Below are positions 16,601-24,402 of a DNA stretch of 64,000 nucleotides, one piece after another. Below the pieces are notes generated by a model. That model was not told the DNA's origin. It made no database searches and saw nothing but the letters and a program-made list of their open reading frames with translations. The stretch lies in contig JAHHSN010000005.1 in assembly GCA_020025195.1 (NCBI GenBank), positions 1-64,000 of the forward strand. The letters run 5' to 3'. This DNA comes from Angelakisella sp. GTDB lineage: Bacteria; Bacillota; Clostridia; Oscillospirales; Ruminococcaceae. Position 1 is the first letter of the stretch. The number at the start of each line of letters is the position of its first letter. The position numbers and the translations under genes were made by a program.

Positions 16601-16615
16601 TGGTTTTCCGCTTTT

Positions 16616-16644
16616 AGACTAGCACACATCTTCTCAGTATGCAA
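16616..16644 (-). promoter_or_regulatory. dpaL promoter
   Basis: Minus-strand TTGCAT, 17 bases, TAGTCT. The -35 is embedded in the palindrome at 16638-16655. Confidence 0.7.
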
Positions 16645-16655
16645 TATATCGCATA
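16638..16655. promoter_or_regulatory. Operator-like site 2 (palindrome over the dpaL -35)
   Basis: TATGCAATATATCGCATA is an 18-base palindrome with one mismatched pair, and is the most complete copy of the motif. Confidence 0.7.
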
Positions 16656-16770
16656 TAATTTTGTGATTCATGATAAAATGCTGGGCCTCTTTTAAGGCAA
16701 ATCCACAAGAGAAGAAAGGGACGGTGTCTCAGAACGGGCGCCGCCTCCGCCGGGCGGAGGTTTTGGCCGA

Positions 16771-16815
16771 CAAAAAAGGCCCGCGTAATGTTTCCATTAC
16801 ACGGGTCTTGCAAGG
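16771..16815 (-). terminator. ridA terminator
   Basis: Read on the minus strand, GACCCGTGTAATG pairs with CATTACGCGGGCC and is followed by TTTTTT. The A-run at 16771-16776 is the terminator U-tract. Confidence 0.8.
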
Positions 16816-16833
16816 CGAGAGAAACGGAGCGGA

Positions 16834-17202
16834 TCAAAGAACGGCAATGGCCTCGATCTCGCAGAGAACGCCCTTCGGAAGCGCCTTGACCGCTACACAG
16901 CTGCGAGCGGGGCTGGAGATGAAATACTTTGCATAGACCTCGTTAAATGCCGCGAAATCGCCCATATCAGCGAGGAAACAGGTGGTCTTGAAGACCTTGT
17001 CCATGCTGCTTCCGCCGGCTTCCAGCACCGCCGCGACGTTTTTGCAGCTCTGCTCCGCCTGCAGAGAGATGCCCTCAGGAACCTCACCGTTCGCGGGATT
17101 GACCGGGATCTGGCCGGAGGAATAGACCATGCCGTTTACCACATAGCCCTGAGAATAGGGGCCGATGGCGGCCGGTGCGTTTTTGGTTTCGATTTTTTGC
17201 AT
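16834..17202 (-). CDS. ridA: RidA family enamine/imine deaminase
   Basis: The 122-residue protein starts at ATG 17202, which has GGAG eight bases upstream; a longer frame to 17247 lacks support. Family motifs are AAIGPYSQGYVVNGMVYSSGQIPVNP near 10-35, the central NVAAVLEAGGSSMDKVFKTTCFLADM near 54-79, and SPARSCVAVKALPKG with the catalytic Arg near 104. RidA hydrolyses reactive 2-aminoacrylate and related enamines. DpaL forms aminoacrylate as an intermediate, so pairing the two in one regulon makes chemical sense. Confidence 0.95.
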   Translation of the reverse strand: MQKIETKNAPAAIGPYSQGYVVNGMVYSSGQIPVNPANGEVPEGISLQAEQSCKNVAAVLEAGGSSMDKVFKTTCFLADMGDFAAFNEVYAKYFISSPARSCVAVKALPKGVLCEIEAIAVL

Positions 17203-17235
17203 GAGTAACGCTCCTTTGCATTTTGATTTAGCTAT

Positions 17236-17264
17236 AGAATAACACAAGCTGTTACAATATGCAA
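17236..17264 (-). promoter_or_regulatory. ridA promoter
   Basis: Minus-strand TTGCAT, 17 bases, TATTCT. The -35 lies inside operator-like site 3. Confidence 0.75.
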
Positions 17265-17269
17265 TATAT
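17257..17269. promoter_or_regulatory. Operator-like site 3 (ridA promoter)
   Basis: ATATGCAATATAT overlaps the ridA -35 box. Confidence 0.65.
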
Positions 17270-17376
17270 TAGATGGATGAAGCTTCGAGCAAATTGCTGT
17301 TTTCGGTTTCTCCGGCGGGGAATCGGAACCATTATTTTCATTTTGGACATGGCTTTTAAGGAGAAATTTCACGCGG

Positions 17377-17389
17377 AATATTGCATATT
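17377..17389. promoter_or_regulatory. Operator-like site 4 (regulator promoter)
   Basis: AATATTGCATATT, the reverse complement of the same motif core, overlaps the -35 of the regulator promoter, suggesting autoregulation. Confidence 0.65.
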
Positions 17390-17409
17390 GGCTCTGTATC
17401 CGATATAAT
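17381..17409 (+). promoter_or_regulatory. Promoter of the GntR/FCD regulator
   Basis: TTGCAT, 17 bases, TATAAT; the start codon follows 45 bases downstream. Confidence 0.75.
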
Positions 17410-17454
17410 ACAAACAGAAGAGCAGAGCGCGTCTCTGCAGAAGGAGTGTTAACT

Positions 17455-18114
17455 GTGCCAATCCCCATTAAAAAAGTCCCCATAGTCAATACCACCGCCA
17501 AAGAACGTATTTACCGCACCCTGAGTCAGTGGATCATAGATGGAACATTGGAACCGGACGAGCGTCTCAATGACGTCGAGCTTGCCCAGTATTTCAGCGT
17601 GTCCCGCACCCCGGTCAGAGAGGCGCTCCAGCTGCTGGGAGAGCAGAAGCTGGTTTATATCGTTCCCTCCAGCGGAACCTTTGTCGCGCCGATCGACTGT
17701 GAGGATATGCGTTATGTCTATGAGCTTCTGGGCGGGCTGCACGCGCTGGCGCTGGAGCTTTGCTGTCCCAAGCTCACAGAGGAGGACCTTGCCCATTTGG
17801 AACTGCTCAATCATACCTTCCTGAAGGCAATCCGGAGTGGGCAGACTGTGGCGGCGATTGACGCGGATATCCAGTTTCATAATTTCCTTTGCGAGCTGGC
17901 GGGGAATCCATACCTTACTGCCTTTTCCAATCAGCTGTCCTTGCAGGCCCGCCGGAATGAGAATCATTTCTTCCAGACCGCCGAAAAGTCGGTGGAGAGC
18001 TATGAATCCCACAATCGGATTCTGGAGGCGCTGCGGAACAAGGATCTTGCCGCGGCCCAGAAGGAGATCCGTATCAACTGGGAGGAATCCATCCCGACAG
18101 CTCCGCAGAAATGA
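17455..18114 (+). CDS. GntR family regulator, FCD subfamily
   Basis: The protein has 219 residues from a GTG at 17455; the upstream GTG at 17446 overlaps the AAGGAG site and is rejected. Residues about 12-75 form a GntR winged helix with TAKERIYRTLSQWIIDG, LNDVELAQYFSVSRTPVREAL and LVYIVPSSGTFVAPI. The rest is an all-alpha FCD ligand domain with the metal-binding pattern: an Asp in ADIQFHN and a later His in ESYESHNRI. It is divergent from ridA/dpaL and probably controls both, and itself, through the repeated ATATGCRATATAT motif. The ligand may be diaminopropionate or a related amino acid. Confidence 0.93.
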   Translation: MPIPIKKVPIVNTTAKERIYRTLSQWIIDGTLEPDERLNDVELAQYFSVSRTPVREALQLLGEQKLVYIVPSSGTFVAPIDCEDMRYVYELLGGLHALALELCCPKLTEEDLAHLELLNHTFLKAIRSGQTVAAIDADIQFHNFLCELAGNPYLTAFSNQLSLQARRNENHFFQTAEKSVESYESHNRILEALRNKDLAAAQKEIRINWEESIPTAPQK

Positions 18115-18159
18115 TCGGAAAGCAAAGACGTCATTTTGCGGTACCTATATAATAAACAG

Positions 18160-18200
18160 AAACCCCCGGCAGGATTACCCGCCGAGGGTCTTTCTTTTTG
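18160..18200. terminator. Bidirectional terminator between gntR and mgtE
   Basis: ACCCCCGGC pairs with GCCGAGGGT, followed by a T-rich run on the plus strand. Confidence 0.6.
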
Positions 18201-18206
18201 TATCGC

Positions 18207-19547
18207 TCAGAGCCGGGAACCGAGATACCACAGCGCAAAATTAAAGTATACATAAATGGAAAAGGCGTCGGTAATGGTGGTGATGAGCGGCGACGCCATG
18301 ATCGCGGGGTCGAGGTGCAGCTTCTTGGCCAGCATAGGGAGAACGCAGCCCAGCGACTTTGCGATGCAGACGGTCAGCACCAAGGTGCCGGAGACCACGA
18401 TGGCGACCTGCACGTCATGATACTGGATCATGATGCGGGCAAAGTTGACTACCGAAAGCGCTGCGCCGCAGAGAAGTGCGACCCGGATCTCCTTCCACAG
18501 CACGCGGAAAAAGTCCCGTAGCTTAATCTCGTCCAGCGCGAGACCACGGATGATCATGGTGGAGGCCTGACTGCCGCAGTTTCCGCCGGTGTCCATGATC
18601 TGCGGGATGAAGGCGACCAGAATGGGAATCCCCACAAAGGCGGTTTCGTAGTGCTCCAGCATGGCACCGGTCACCATCGCGGAGATCATCAGGATCATGA
18701 GCCAGGGGATGCGGTGTTTGGCAAGAGTGAGCACCGAGGTGCGCAGATAGCTCTCGTCACTGGGCATCATACCGGCCATCTTTTCAAAGTCCTCGGTGTT
18801 CTCGTCCTGAATGACGTCAACGGCGTCATCGATGGTGATGATGCCGACGATGCGGCGCTCGCTGTCCACAACGGGCATGGCAAGCATATCGTAACGGGAG
18901 AACATCTTGGCGATCTCCTCCTGGTCATCATGGGTGTGAACATAGATGGGGTTCTGCTCCATGATGTCGTCGATGAGGACGTCGGGGCGGGCGAGCAGCA
19001 TCTCCCGGACGGTGACCACGCCCAAAAGCTCCTTACGGGCGGAGGTCACATAGCCGGTATAGATGGTCTCCTTGTCCACGCCGTTTTGGCGGATGATGTC
19101 AAAGCCCTGCTGAATGGTGATGCCGCTTTTGAAGTAGACGTACTCATTGGTCATCAGGCTTCCGGCGGAGTCATCGGGGTATTTGAGGTACTGGTTGATG
19201 AGCTTGCGGTTCTGCGGGGTGGAGTTCTGCATCAGACGCTTCACCACGTTGGCGGGCATTTCCTCCATCAGGTCAACGTAGTCGTCCATGTAGAGGTCGT
19301 CCAGAATATGCCGCAGCTCGTTATCGGTCAGCACGCCGATAATCATTTCCTGCGATTCGGGATCCATGTAGGAAAAGACCTCGGCGGCCGTCTCCTTGGG
19401 CAGAAGCCGGAAGAGCTTGGTGGCCTGGTCGTGGTCGACCAGCTGATTGAAAAGCTCCGCGAGGTCGGCTTCCTCCATGTCCTCCACCAGCTGCTTGACC
19501 AGCGAGTATTGCTTATTGTTCATCAGGTCCAAAATATTATAGTTCAT
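18207..19547 (-). CDS. mgtE: Magnesium transporter MgtE
   Basis: The 446-residue protein has the full MgtE layout: an acidic N domain (about 1-125, with repeated LVEDMEEADLAELFNQL-type helices), two CBS domains (about 128-250), and a five-helix channel domain (about 280-446) with LVAFIPQIMDTGGNCGSQAS near 320, where the pore lies. MgtE is a Mg2+-gated channel closed by Mg2+ binding to the N and CBS domains. AAGGAGG lies before ATG 19547 and overlaps the stop codon of a 26-codon upstream ORF, so expression is probably coupled to the leader. Confidence 0.97.
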   Translation of the reverse strand: MNYNILDLMNNKQYSLVKQLVEDMEEADLAELFNQLVDHDQATKLFRLLPKETAAEVFSYMDPESQEMIIGVLTDNELRHILDDLYMDDYVDLMEEMPANVVKRLMQNSTPQNRKLINQYLKYPDDSAGSLMTNEYVYFKSGITIQQGFDIIRQNGVDKETIYTGYVTSARKELLGVVTVREMLLARPDVLIDDIMEQNPIYVHTHDDQEEIAKMFSRYDMLAMPVVDSERRIVGIITIDDAVDVIQDENTEDFEKMAGMMPSDESYLRTSVLTLAKHRIPWLMILMISAMVTGAMLEHYETAFVGIPILVAFIPQIMDTGGNCGSQASTMIIRGLALDEIKLRDFFRVLWKEIRVALLCGAALSVVNFARIMIQYHDVQVAIVVSGTLVLTVCIAKSLGCVLPMLAKKLHLDPAIMASPLITTITDAFSIYVYFNFALWYLGSRL

Positions 19548-19559
19548 AAGCGTTCCTCC

Positions 19560-19640
19560 TTAAAGAAGCGAAGCGCTTGGAACCGGACGCTTCGCCTTCT
19601 TCATCATGAAATTGCTACTGGGATACGGACCAGCGTCCAT
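19560..19640 (-). CDS. Upstream ORF (leader peptide) of mgtE, 26 residues
   Basis: The ORF starts at ATG 19640 with GGAGGGG eight bases upstream, and its TAA stop runs directly into the mgtE ribosome binding site (TAAGGAGG). The peptide starts MDAGPYPSSN, continues with a basic KKAKRP stretch, and ends in a Ser/Leu-rich tail. An acidic/proline start followed by basic residues is the composition of the E. coli MgtL leader, which controls mgtA through Mg2+-dependent ribosome instability. Its last codons form a hairpin (GCGAAGCG/CGCTTCGC). Translation and function are inferred, not shown. Confidence 0.6.
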   Translation of the reverse strand: MDAGPYPSSNFMMKKAKRPVPSASLL

Positions 19641-19693
19641 TTTGGCCCCTCCTTTTTTCGGAAATTTGTCAGAGTATTTTACTCCACCTTTCT

Positions 19694-19722
19694 ATTGTAC
19701 TCTAAAGAGCCTTTCTTGGCAA
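19694..19722 (-). promoter_or_regulatory. mgtE promoter
   Basis: Minus-strand TTGCCA, 17 bases, TACAAT. The transcript would begin near 19687, about 47 bases before the upstream ORF. Confidence 0.8.
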
Positions 19723-19740
19723 CTGCTAAAGAAAAAAGAC

Positions 19741-19894
19741 GCGGAGGAAAAATAAAAGTCCGGTATTTATGAAATATCAGAAATAGAATGAAAAAATATT
19801 TTATAATCATTCTACATATATTTGTTGATAATATAAAGGATTACAGAAGAAAATACAAAAATAGTTTAGAATAAATTCTATAATACATTCTGTG
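19741..19894. other. AT-rich intergenic stretch upstream of putP
   Basis: The stretch is much richer in A and T than its surroundings. I see no gene in it. It may hold regulatory sites or UP elements for the putP promoter. Confidence 0.4.
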
Positions 19895-19923
19895 TTGAAG
19901 TCTAATATTTATCGTGCTATAAT
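19895..19923 (+). promoter_or_regulatory. putP promoter
   Basis: TTGAAG, 17 bases, TATAAT with an extended TGC, 42 bases before the start. Confidence 0.75.
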
Positions 19924-19965
19924 CGGGACAGTTTTACGGAAAAGAACCAAGAAGGAGTGGAAACA

Positions 19966-21507
19966 ATGACAGAATCCAACTGGGTGATGCTGGGGACGAT
20001 TTTCCTCTATTTGATCGCTACCGTGCTGATTGGTGTATTTTGTTCCAAAAAGAATCATTCCGACGCGGGGGACTTCTATCTCGGTGGGCGGAAGCTCGGC
20101 CCGCTGGTCACCGCGATGAGCGCGGAGGCTTCGGACATGAGCAGCTGGCTGCTGATGGGGCTTCCGGGCGTTGCCTATTTCACCGGCCTCGCGAACGCCT
20201 TCTGGACGGCGCTGGGCCTTGCCATCGGCACCTACCTCAACTGGCTGATCGTTGCCAAACGTCTGCGCCGCTATTCGGAGGTCGCGGGCAACTCCATCAC
20301 CGTTCCGGAGTTCTTCTCCCGCCGCTACCATGACCATAAGAACATCCTTATGTGCATTGCCGCGGTGGTGATCCTCGTCTTCTTCGTGCCCTATACCGCT
20401 TCCGGCTTTGCGGCCATCGGTAAGCTCTTTCACAGCCTTTTCGGCTGGGACTACATGACGGCCGTGGTGCTGGGCGCGGTGTTCATCGTGATGTATACCG
20501 TTCTGGGTGGTTTCCTGGCGGTTTCCCTCACCGATCTTATCCAGAGCATCGTGATGACGGTGGCTCTGGTGGCGGTTCTCGTTTTCGGGATCCATACCGC
20601 GGGCGGTTGGGACATGGTCTGCCAGAACGCGAATGAGGTCGCGGGGTATTTGAGCCTCACCTCGACTGGCAACATTATGACCGGTGAGACCGCGCCTTAC
20701 AGCTTCCTTTCGATCATCTCCACCCTCGCGTGGGGACTGGGCTACTTCGGTATGCCCCACATTCTGCTCCGCTTTATGGCAATCGAGGATGAGCGAAAGC
20801 TCAAGACCTCCCGCCGCATCGGCAGCATCTGGGTGATCATCTCGATGGTGGTTGCCATTACCATCGGTCTGGTCGGCTATGCCATGTCCCGCACGGGCGC
20901 CATTGTGACTCTCGAAAGCGGTTCCGCCGCGGAGGCGATCATCGTCAAGATTGCGGATCTCCTTGGTAAGTACGGCGTCGGCGCAGCGATCCTCGCGGGT
21001 CTGGTGCTCGCGGGCATCCTTGCCAGCACCATGTCCACCGCGGACAGTCAGCTTCTGGCGGCGTCCTCCAGCGTTTCGGAAAATCTGGTGAAAGACGTCT
21101 TCGGCGTCAAACTCAGCCACAAAAAGACCCTGCTCATCGCGCGTCTCACCGTGGTGGCGGTGGCGGTCATCGCCGTATTTCTGGCGCGCGACCCCGCAAG
21201 CTCGGTATTCGGCATCGTATCCTTCGCCTGGGCGGGCTTCGGCGCGGCGTTCGGCCCGGTGGTGCTCTTTGCCCTCTTCTGGAAGCGCAGCAATATGTGG
21301 GGCGCCCTCGCCGGGATGCTCTCTGGCGGTGTCATGGTTTTTGTCTGGAAATACCTTGTTCGTCCCATGGGCGGCGTGTGGGATCTCTATGAGCTGCTTC
21401 CCGCCTTCCTTGTGGCAAGCGCTGCCATTGTGGTGGTGAGCCTTTGCACCAAGGCGCCGGAGCGCTCCATCACGGAGGAGTTCGAGCAGGTTGCCGCTAT
21501 GAAATAA
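19966..21507 (+). CDS. putP: Sodium/proline symporter (SSS family)
   Basis: The protein has 513 residues from ATG 19966 (GAAGGAG eight bases upstream; the GTG at 19957 overlaps the site). It has about 13 hydrophobic helices and PutP features: DFYLGGRKLGPLVTAMSAEASDMSSWLLMGLPG near 30-62 for sodium and substrate binding, ITVPEFFSRRYHD near 105, and the late ILASTMSTADSQLLAASS near 340 that forms the second sodium site contact. It imports proline with sodium. It stands alone between its promoter and a terminator shared with the asparaginase gene. Confidence 0.94.
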   Translation: MTESNWVMLGTIFLYLIATVLIGVFCSKKNHSDAGDFYLGGRKLGPLVTAMSAEASDMSSWLLMGLPGVAYFTGLANAFWTALGLAIGTYLNWLIVAKRLRRYSEVAGNSITVPEFFSRRYHDHKNILMCIAAVVILVFFVPYTASGFAAIGKLFHSLFGWDYMTAVVLGAVFIVMYTVLGGFLAVSLTDLIQSIVMTVALVAVLVFGIHTAGGWDMVCQNANEVAGYLSLTSTGNIMTGETAPYSFLSIISTLAWGLGYFGMPHILLRFMAIEDERKLKTSRRIGSIWVIISMVVAITIGLVGYAMSRTGAIVTLESGSAAEAIIVKIADLLGKYGVGAAILAGLVLAGILASTMSTADSQLLAASSSVSENLVKDVFGVKLSHKKTLLIARLTVVAVAVIAVFLARDPASSVFGIVSFAWAGFGAAFGPVVLFALFWKRSNMWGALAGMLSGGVMVFVWKYLVRPMGGVWDLYELLPAFLVASAAIVVVSLCTKAPERSITEEFEQVAAMK

Positions 21508-21523
21508 ATCCCCAAAAAGCTTA

Positions 21524-21570
21524 TAAAAAACCGGAGCGTTTCCCCCAAAAGGAAGGCTCCGGTTTCTTTT
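21524..21570. terminator. Bidirectional terminator between putP and ansA
   Basis: AACCGGAGC pairs with GCTCCGGTT with flanking A and T runs. Confidence 0.8.
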
Positions 21571-22570
21571 ATTTTTCCTCCAAGAGGATGTCATGCCCCA
21601 CCGCACGGTAGAAAAGCTCCCGCACCCGACGGGGCTCATGGGTCTCGCCGAGGATCCACATGAGCTTTGCCACAACGGCTTCGGTCGTCATGTCAAAGGC
21701 CTCCAGAATGGGGAGGTTCGTCTTAAGACGGTTGCCGACGTGATAGACGATGAGGTCGCTGCCCTCGTTGGGGACCTGCGTGGTCATCACCACCGTCTTT
21801 CCGGCGGCAATGCCCTGCTCGATCACCTCATAAAAGCGGAGCGATTCCGCCGAGGGAATCCCCCCGACGCCAAAGCTCTCAATGACAACGCCGTCGTTTC
21901 TTTCCAGCATAAATTCCAGAAGTTCGGCGTTCATGCCGGGAATGAGCTTCAAAAGCCCCACCTTGGGGTCGATCTTATCATGAAAGCGCGGCGCCGCATA
22001 GCACTCCGGAGAGAGATAGGAGAGGAGCCGTCCGTCCTGAATGACGGCGAGATAGGGGTAGTTGATGCTGGAAAACGCCTGAAAGCTCTTGCTGTGGGTC
22101 TTGCGGGCGCGCGTTCCCAGAATGACCTTGCCGTTAAAGACGATGACCACGCCGTGGGCGGCGTCCTCGGCGGCATAGTGGAAGCTGTCGAGGAGATTGG
22201 TTTTGGAGTCGGTGATCTCCATGTTGATGGGCTTTTGGGAGCCGGTGAGGACGATGGGCTTGGGGCTTCCCTCAATGAGATAGGAGAGGGCCGCCGCGGT
22301 ATAGGCCATGGTATCGGTGCCGTGGCTTAGGACAAAGCCGTCATAGCGGTCATAGTTTTCCCGAATGGCACGAGCCATCATGACCCAGTGCTCCGGGGTG
22401 ATGTTGGTGCTGTCGAGGCTTAAAAGCTGAAGACAGTCTACCTGACAGAAGCGGGAGATGCCGGGGCAGTACTGCAGAATCTGCCGGGAGGTGAGATGCG
22501 GAGTCAGCCCGCTCTCGGTCAGCTCCGAGGCAATGGTGCCGCCGGTGCCGATCATCAGTATTTTCTTCAT
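21569..22570 (-). CDS. ansA: L-asparaginase, type I
   Basis: The 333-residue enzyme begins at ATG 22570 (MKKILMIGTGGTIASELTESGLTP). A longer frame has no further support and contains no family similarity. The first catalytic Thr is in GTGGTIAS and the second is in FVLSHGTDTMAYTA near 95, with the following LTGSQKP near 121. It hydrolyses asparagine to aspartate and ammonia in the cytoplasm. There is no signal peptide, consistent with type I. It is divergent from the [FeFe]-hydrogenase gene. Confidence 0.95.
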   Translation of the reverse strand: MKKILMIGTGGTIASELTESGLTPHLTSRQILQYCPGISRFCQVDCLQLLSLDSTNITPEHWVMMARAIRENYDRYDGFVLSHGTDTMAYTAAALSYLIEGSPKPIVLTGSQKPINMEITDSKTNLLDSFHYAAEDAAHGVVIVFNGKVILGTRARKTHSKSFQAFSSINYPYLAVIQDGRLLSYLSPECYAAPRFHDKIDPKVGLLKLIPGMNAELLEFMLERNDGVVIESFGVGGIPSAESLRFYEVIEQGIAAGKTVVMTTQVPNEGSDLIVYHVGNRLKTNLPILEAFDMTTEAVVAKLMWILGETHEPRRVRELFYRAVGHDILLEEK

Positions 22571-22596
22571 GGAGCCACCCGCCTTTCTTAAAAAAC

Positions 22597-22626
22597 ATTG
22601 TAGCACGCGAAAAAGTCCGCTGTAAA
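22597..22626 (-). promoter_or_regulatory. ansA promoter
   Basis: Minus-strand TTTACA, 18 bases, TACAAT, about 27 bases before the start. Confidence 0.65.
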
Positions 22627-22659
22627 GGGAAAAAGGCGGGAAAAGGGCGCTTTTTGGAA

Positions 22660-22688
22660 TTGAACATCCGCCCGATCCCCGATATAAT
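22660..22688 (+). promoter_or_regulatory. Promoter of the sensory hydrogenase operon
   Basis: TTGAAC, 17 bases, TATAAT, 40 bases before ATG 22729. Confidence 0.75.
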
Positions 22689-22728
22689 AAAGGGGTACCA
22701 ACCCCCTTACATAAAGGAGAGATCACCC

Positions 22729-24402
22729 ATGGGAGATTATCTGAAGCTTAAAAAATCCAACTGCAAAAACTGTTATAAATGCATCCGGCATTGCCCGGTC
22801 AAGGCGATTAGCTTTTCCGGGGATCAGGCACACATCCTGCCGGAGGAGTGCATCCTCTGCGGACAGTGCTTTGTGGTGTGTCCACAGAACGCAAAGGAGA
22901 TCCGGGACGACCTTCCCATTGCTAAGGCGCTTATCAAAAGCGGCGCCTCCGTTGTCGCGAGCATCGCCCCCTCCTTCATCGCGAACTATGAGGGCGTCGG
23001 CATCCGCGGCATGAAAAAGGCGCTTCTTGCCCTCGGATTTGCCGATGTGCAGGAGACCGCTCTCGGCGCCACGATGGTGAAGCGGGAATATGACCGTCTG
23101 GTGGAGAAGGGACAGGACGTCATCCTTTCCTCCTGCTGTCCCACCGTCAATTACCTCGTCCGCAAGTATTTCCCCGACTGTCTGGGCTATCTGGCCGACG
23201 TTGTCACGCCGATGATGGCGCACTGCCTTTCCATCAAGCGGGAAAACCCTGCAGCCAAGACGGTCTTTATCGGTCCCTGCCTTTCCAAAAAGGCGGAGGC
23301 GGAGGAGACCCCCGGGGTGGTGGACTGCGTCCTCACCTTCGAGGACCTGACCCGCTGGCTGACGGAGGAGGGGATCACTCCGGAGCAGGACATGGACCGC
23401 TGCGAGGAGAGCCGCGCCCGGTGGTTCGCGGTCAAGGGCGGAATCCTCAAGTCGATGGACTGCGTGCGGGAGGACTATACCTATCTCTCCTTCGACGGCA
23501 TAGAGGAGTGCATCCACGCGCTCACGGAGCTTTCGGAGGGCCGCCTTTCCCACTGCTTTATTGAGCTTTCCGCCTGTGAATCGGGCTGTGTCGGCGGTCC
23601 CGTTATGGAAAAGCTGCACCGCTCACCGGTCCGGGATTACCAGAAGGTGTCGCGCTACGCAGGCGGGAAGGACTTCCCGGTGCCCCAGCCCGCCCCGGAG
23701 GAGCTTCATACCGGGCGGAGCTTTATCGGCTCGGGAAGACACTATCCCAGTGAGGCGGAGCTTACCGCCATCCTCCGGAAGATGGGCAAATTTACCCCGG
23801 AACAGGAGCTCAACTGCGGCTCCTGCGGCTATAACAGCTGTCGAGATAAGGCCATCGCCATCTATCAGGGAAAAGCGGACGCCTCCATGTGTCTGCCCTT
23901 CCTCAAGGAGCGGGCGGAGAGCTTTTCCAACCACATCATCAATCATTCCCCGAGCGGGATCCTGGCGCTCAATGATAAGCTGGAGATCGAGATCGTCAAT
24001 GAGGCGGCGGCGAAGATCCTGGGACTTAGGCGGCAGTCGGAAGCGTTCGGCATGCCGATTGTTGACTTCATGAGCCCGGTGGAATTTATGGAGGTGCTGC
24101 AGACGGGACACTCGATCCGGGACAAGCGCATCCTGCTGCCCGAGCGCCGTAAAACGGTGGAGCTCAGTGTCGTCTATGATAAGGAATTTGAGGTGCTCAT
24201 CGGAATGCTCCGCGACGTGACCAAGGAGGAAATGGAGCGGGAGAAAAAGGAGACCATCTGCCGCAAAACGGTGGAGACCGCGGACCATGTGGTGGAAAAA
24301 CAGATGCGTGTGGTACAGGAGATCGCCTCTCTTCTGGGGGAGACGGCAGCCGAGACCAAGATCGCCCTCACCAAACTCAAGGAGTCGATGATCGATGAAT
24401 AA
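22729..24402 (+). CDS. Putative sensory [FeFe]-hydrogenase (HydS-like) with PAS domain
   Basis: The protein has 557 residues from ATG 22729 (GGAG upstream). Domains in order: two [4Fe-4S] motifs (Cys 12/15/18/22 and 41/44/47/51), the hydrogenase large-subunit domain (about 70-310), an extra Fe-S motif (Cys 363/366/371/388), a PAS domain (about 402-500) and a C-terminal helical region. H-cluster motifs are SSCCP (Cys 136/137), GPCLSKK (Cys 184) and ELSACESGCVGG (Cys 283/287), so the expected cluster cysteines and the proton-transfer cysteine are kept. Residues of bidirectional enzymes are changed: Trp after L1 is lost, the L2 Met is Gly and the L3 Met is Ser. With the PAS domain and adjacent phosphatase this points to group C, a presumed H2 sensor. 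Its stop overlaps the next gene by eight bases. Confidence 0.92.
   Translation: MGDYLKLKKSNCKNCYKCIRHCPVKAISFSGDQAHILPEECILCGQCFVVCPQNAKEIRDDLPIAKALIKSGASVVASIAPSFIANYEGVGIRGMKKALLALGFADVQETALGATMVKREYDRLVEKGQDVILSSCCPTVNYLVRKYFPDCLGYLADVVTPMMAHCLSIKRENPAAKTVFIGPCLSKKAEAEETPGVVDCVLTFEDLTRWLTEEGITPEQDMDRCEESRARWFAVKGGILKSMDCVREDYTYLSFDGIEECIHALTELSEGRLSHCFIELSACESGCVGGPVMEKLHRSPVRDYQKVSRYAGGKDFPVPQPAPEELHTGRSFIGSGRHYPSEAELTAILRKMGKFTPEQELNCGSCGYNSCRDKAIAIYQGKADASMCLPFLKERAESFSNHIINHSPSGILALNDKLEIEIVNEAAAKILGLRRQSEAFGMPIVDFMSPVEFMEVLQTGHSIRDKRILLPERRKTVELSVVYDKEFEVLIGMLRDVTKEEMEREKKETICRKTVETADHVVEKQMRVVQEIASLLGETAAETKIALTKLKESMIDE

Noticed and set aside
19560..19700. M-box magnesium riboswitch before mgtE
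   Set aside because: The conserved GGTGAGGCTCC-type start and the other M-box elements are missing; a coding leader fits better.
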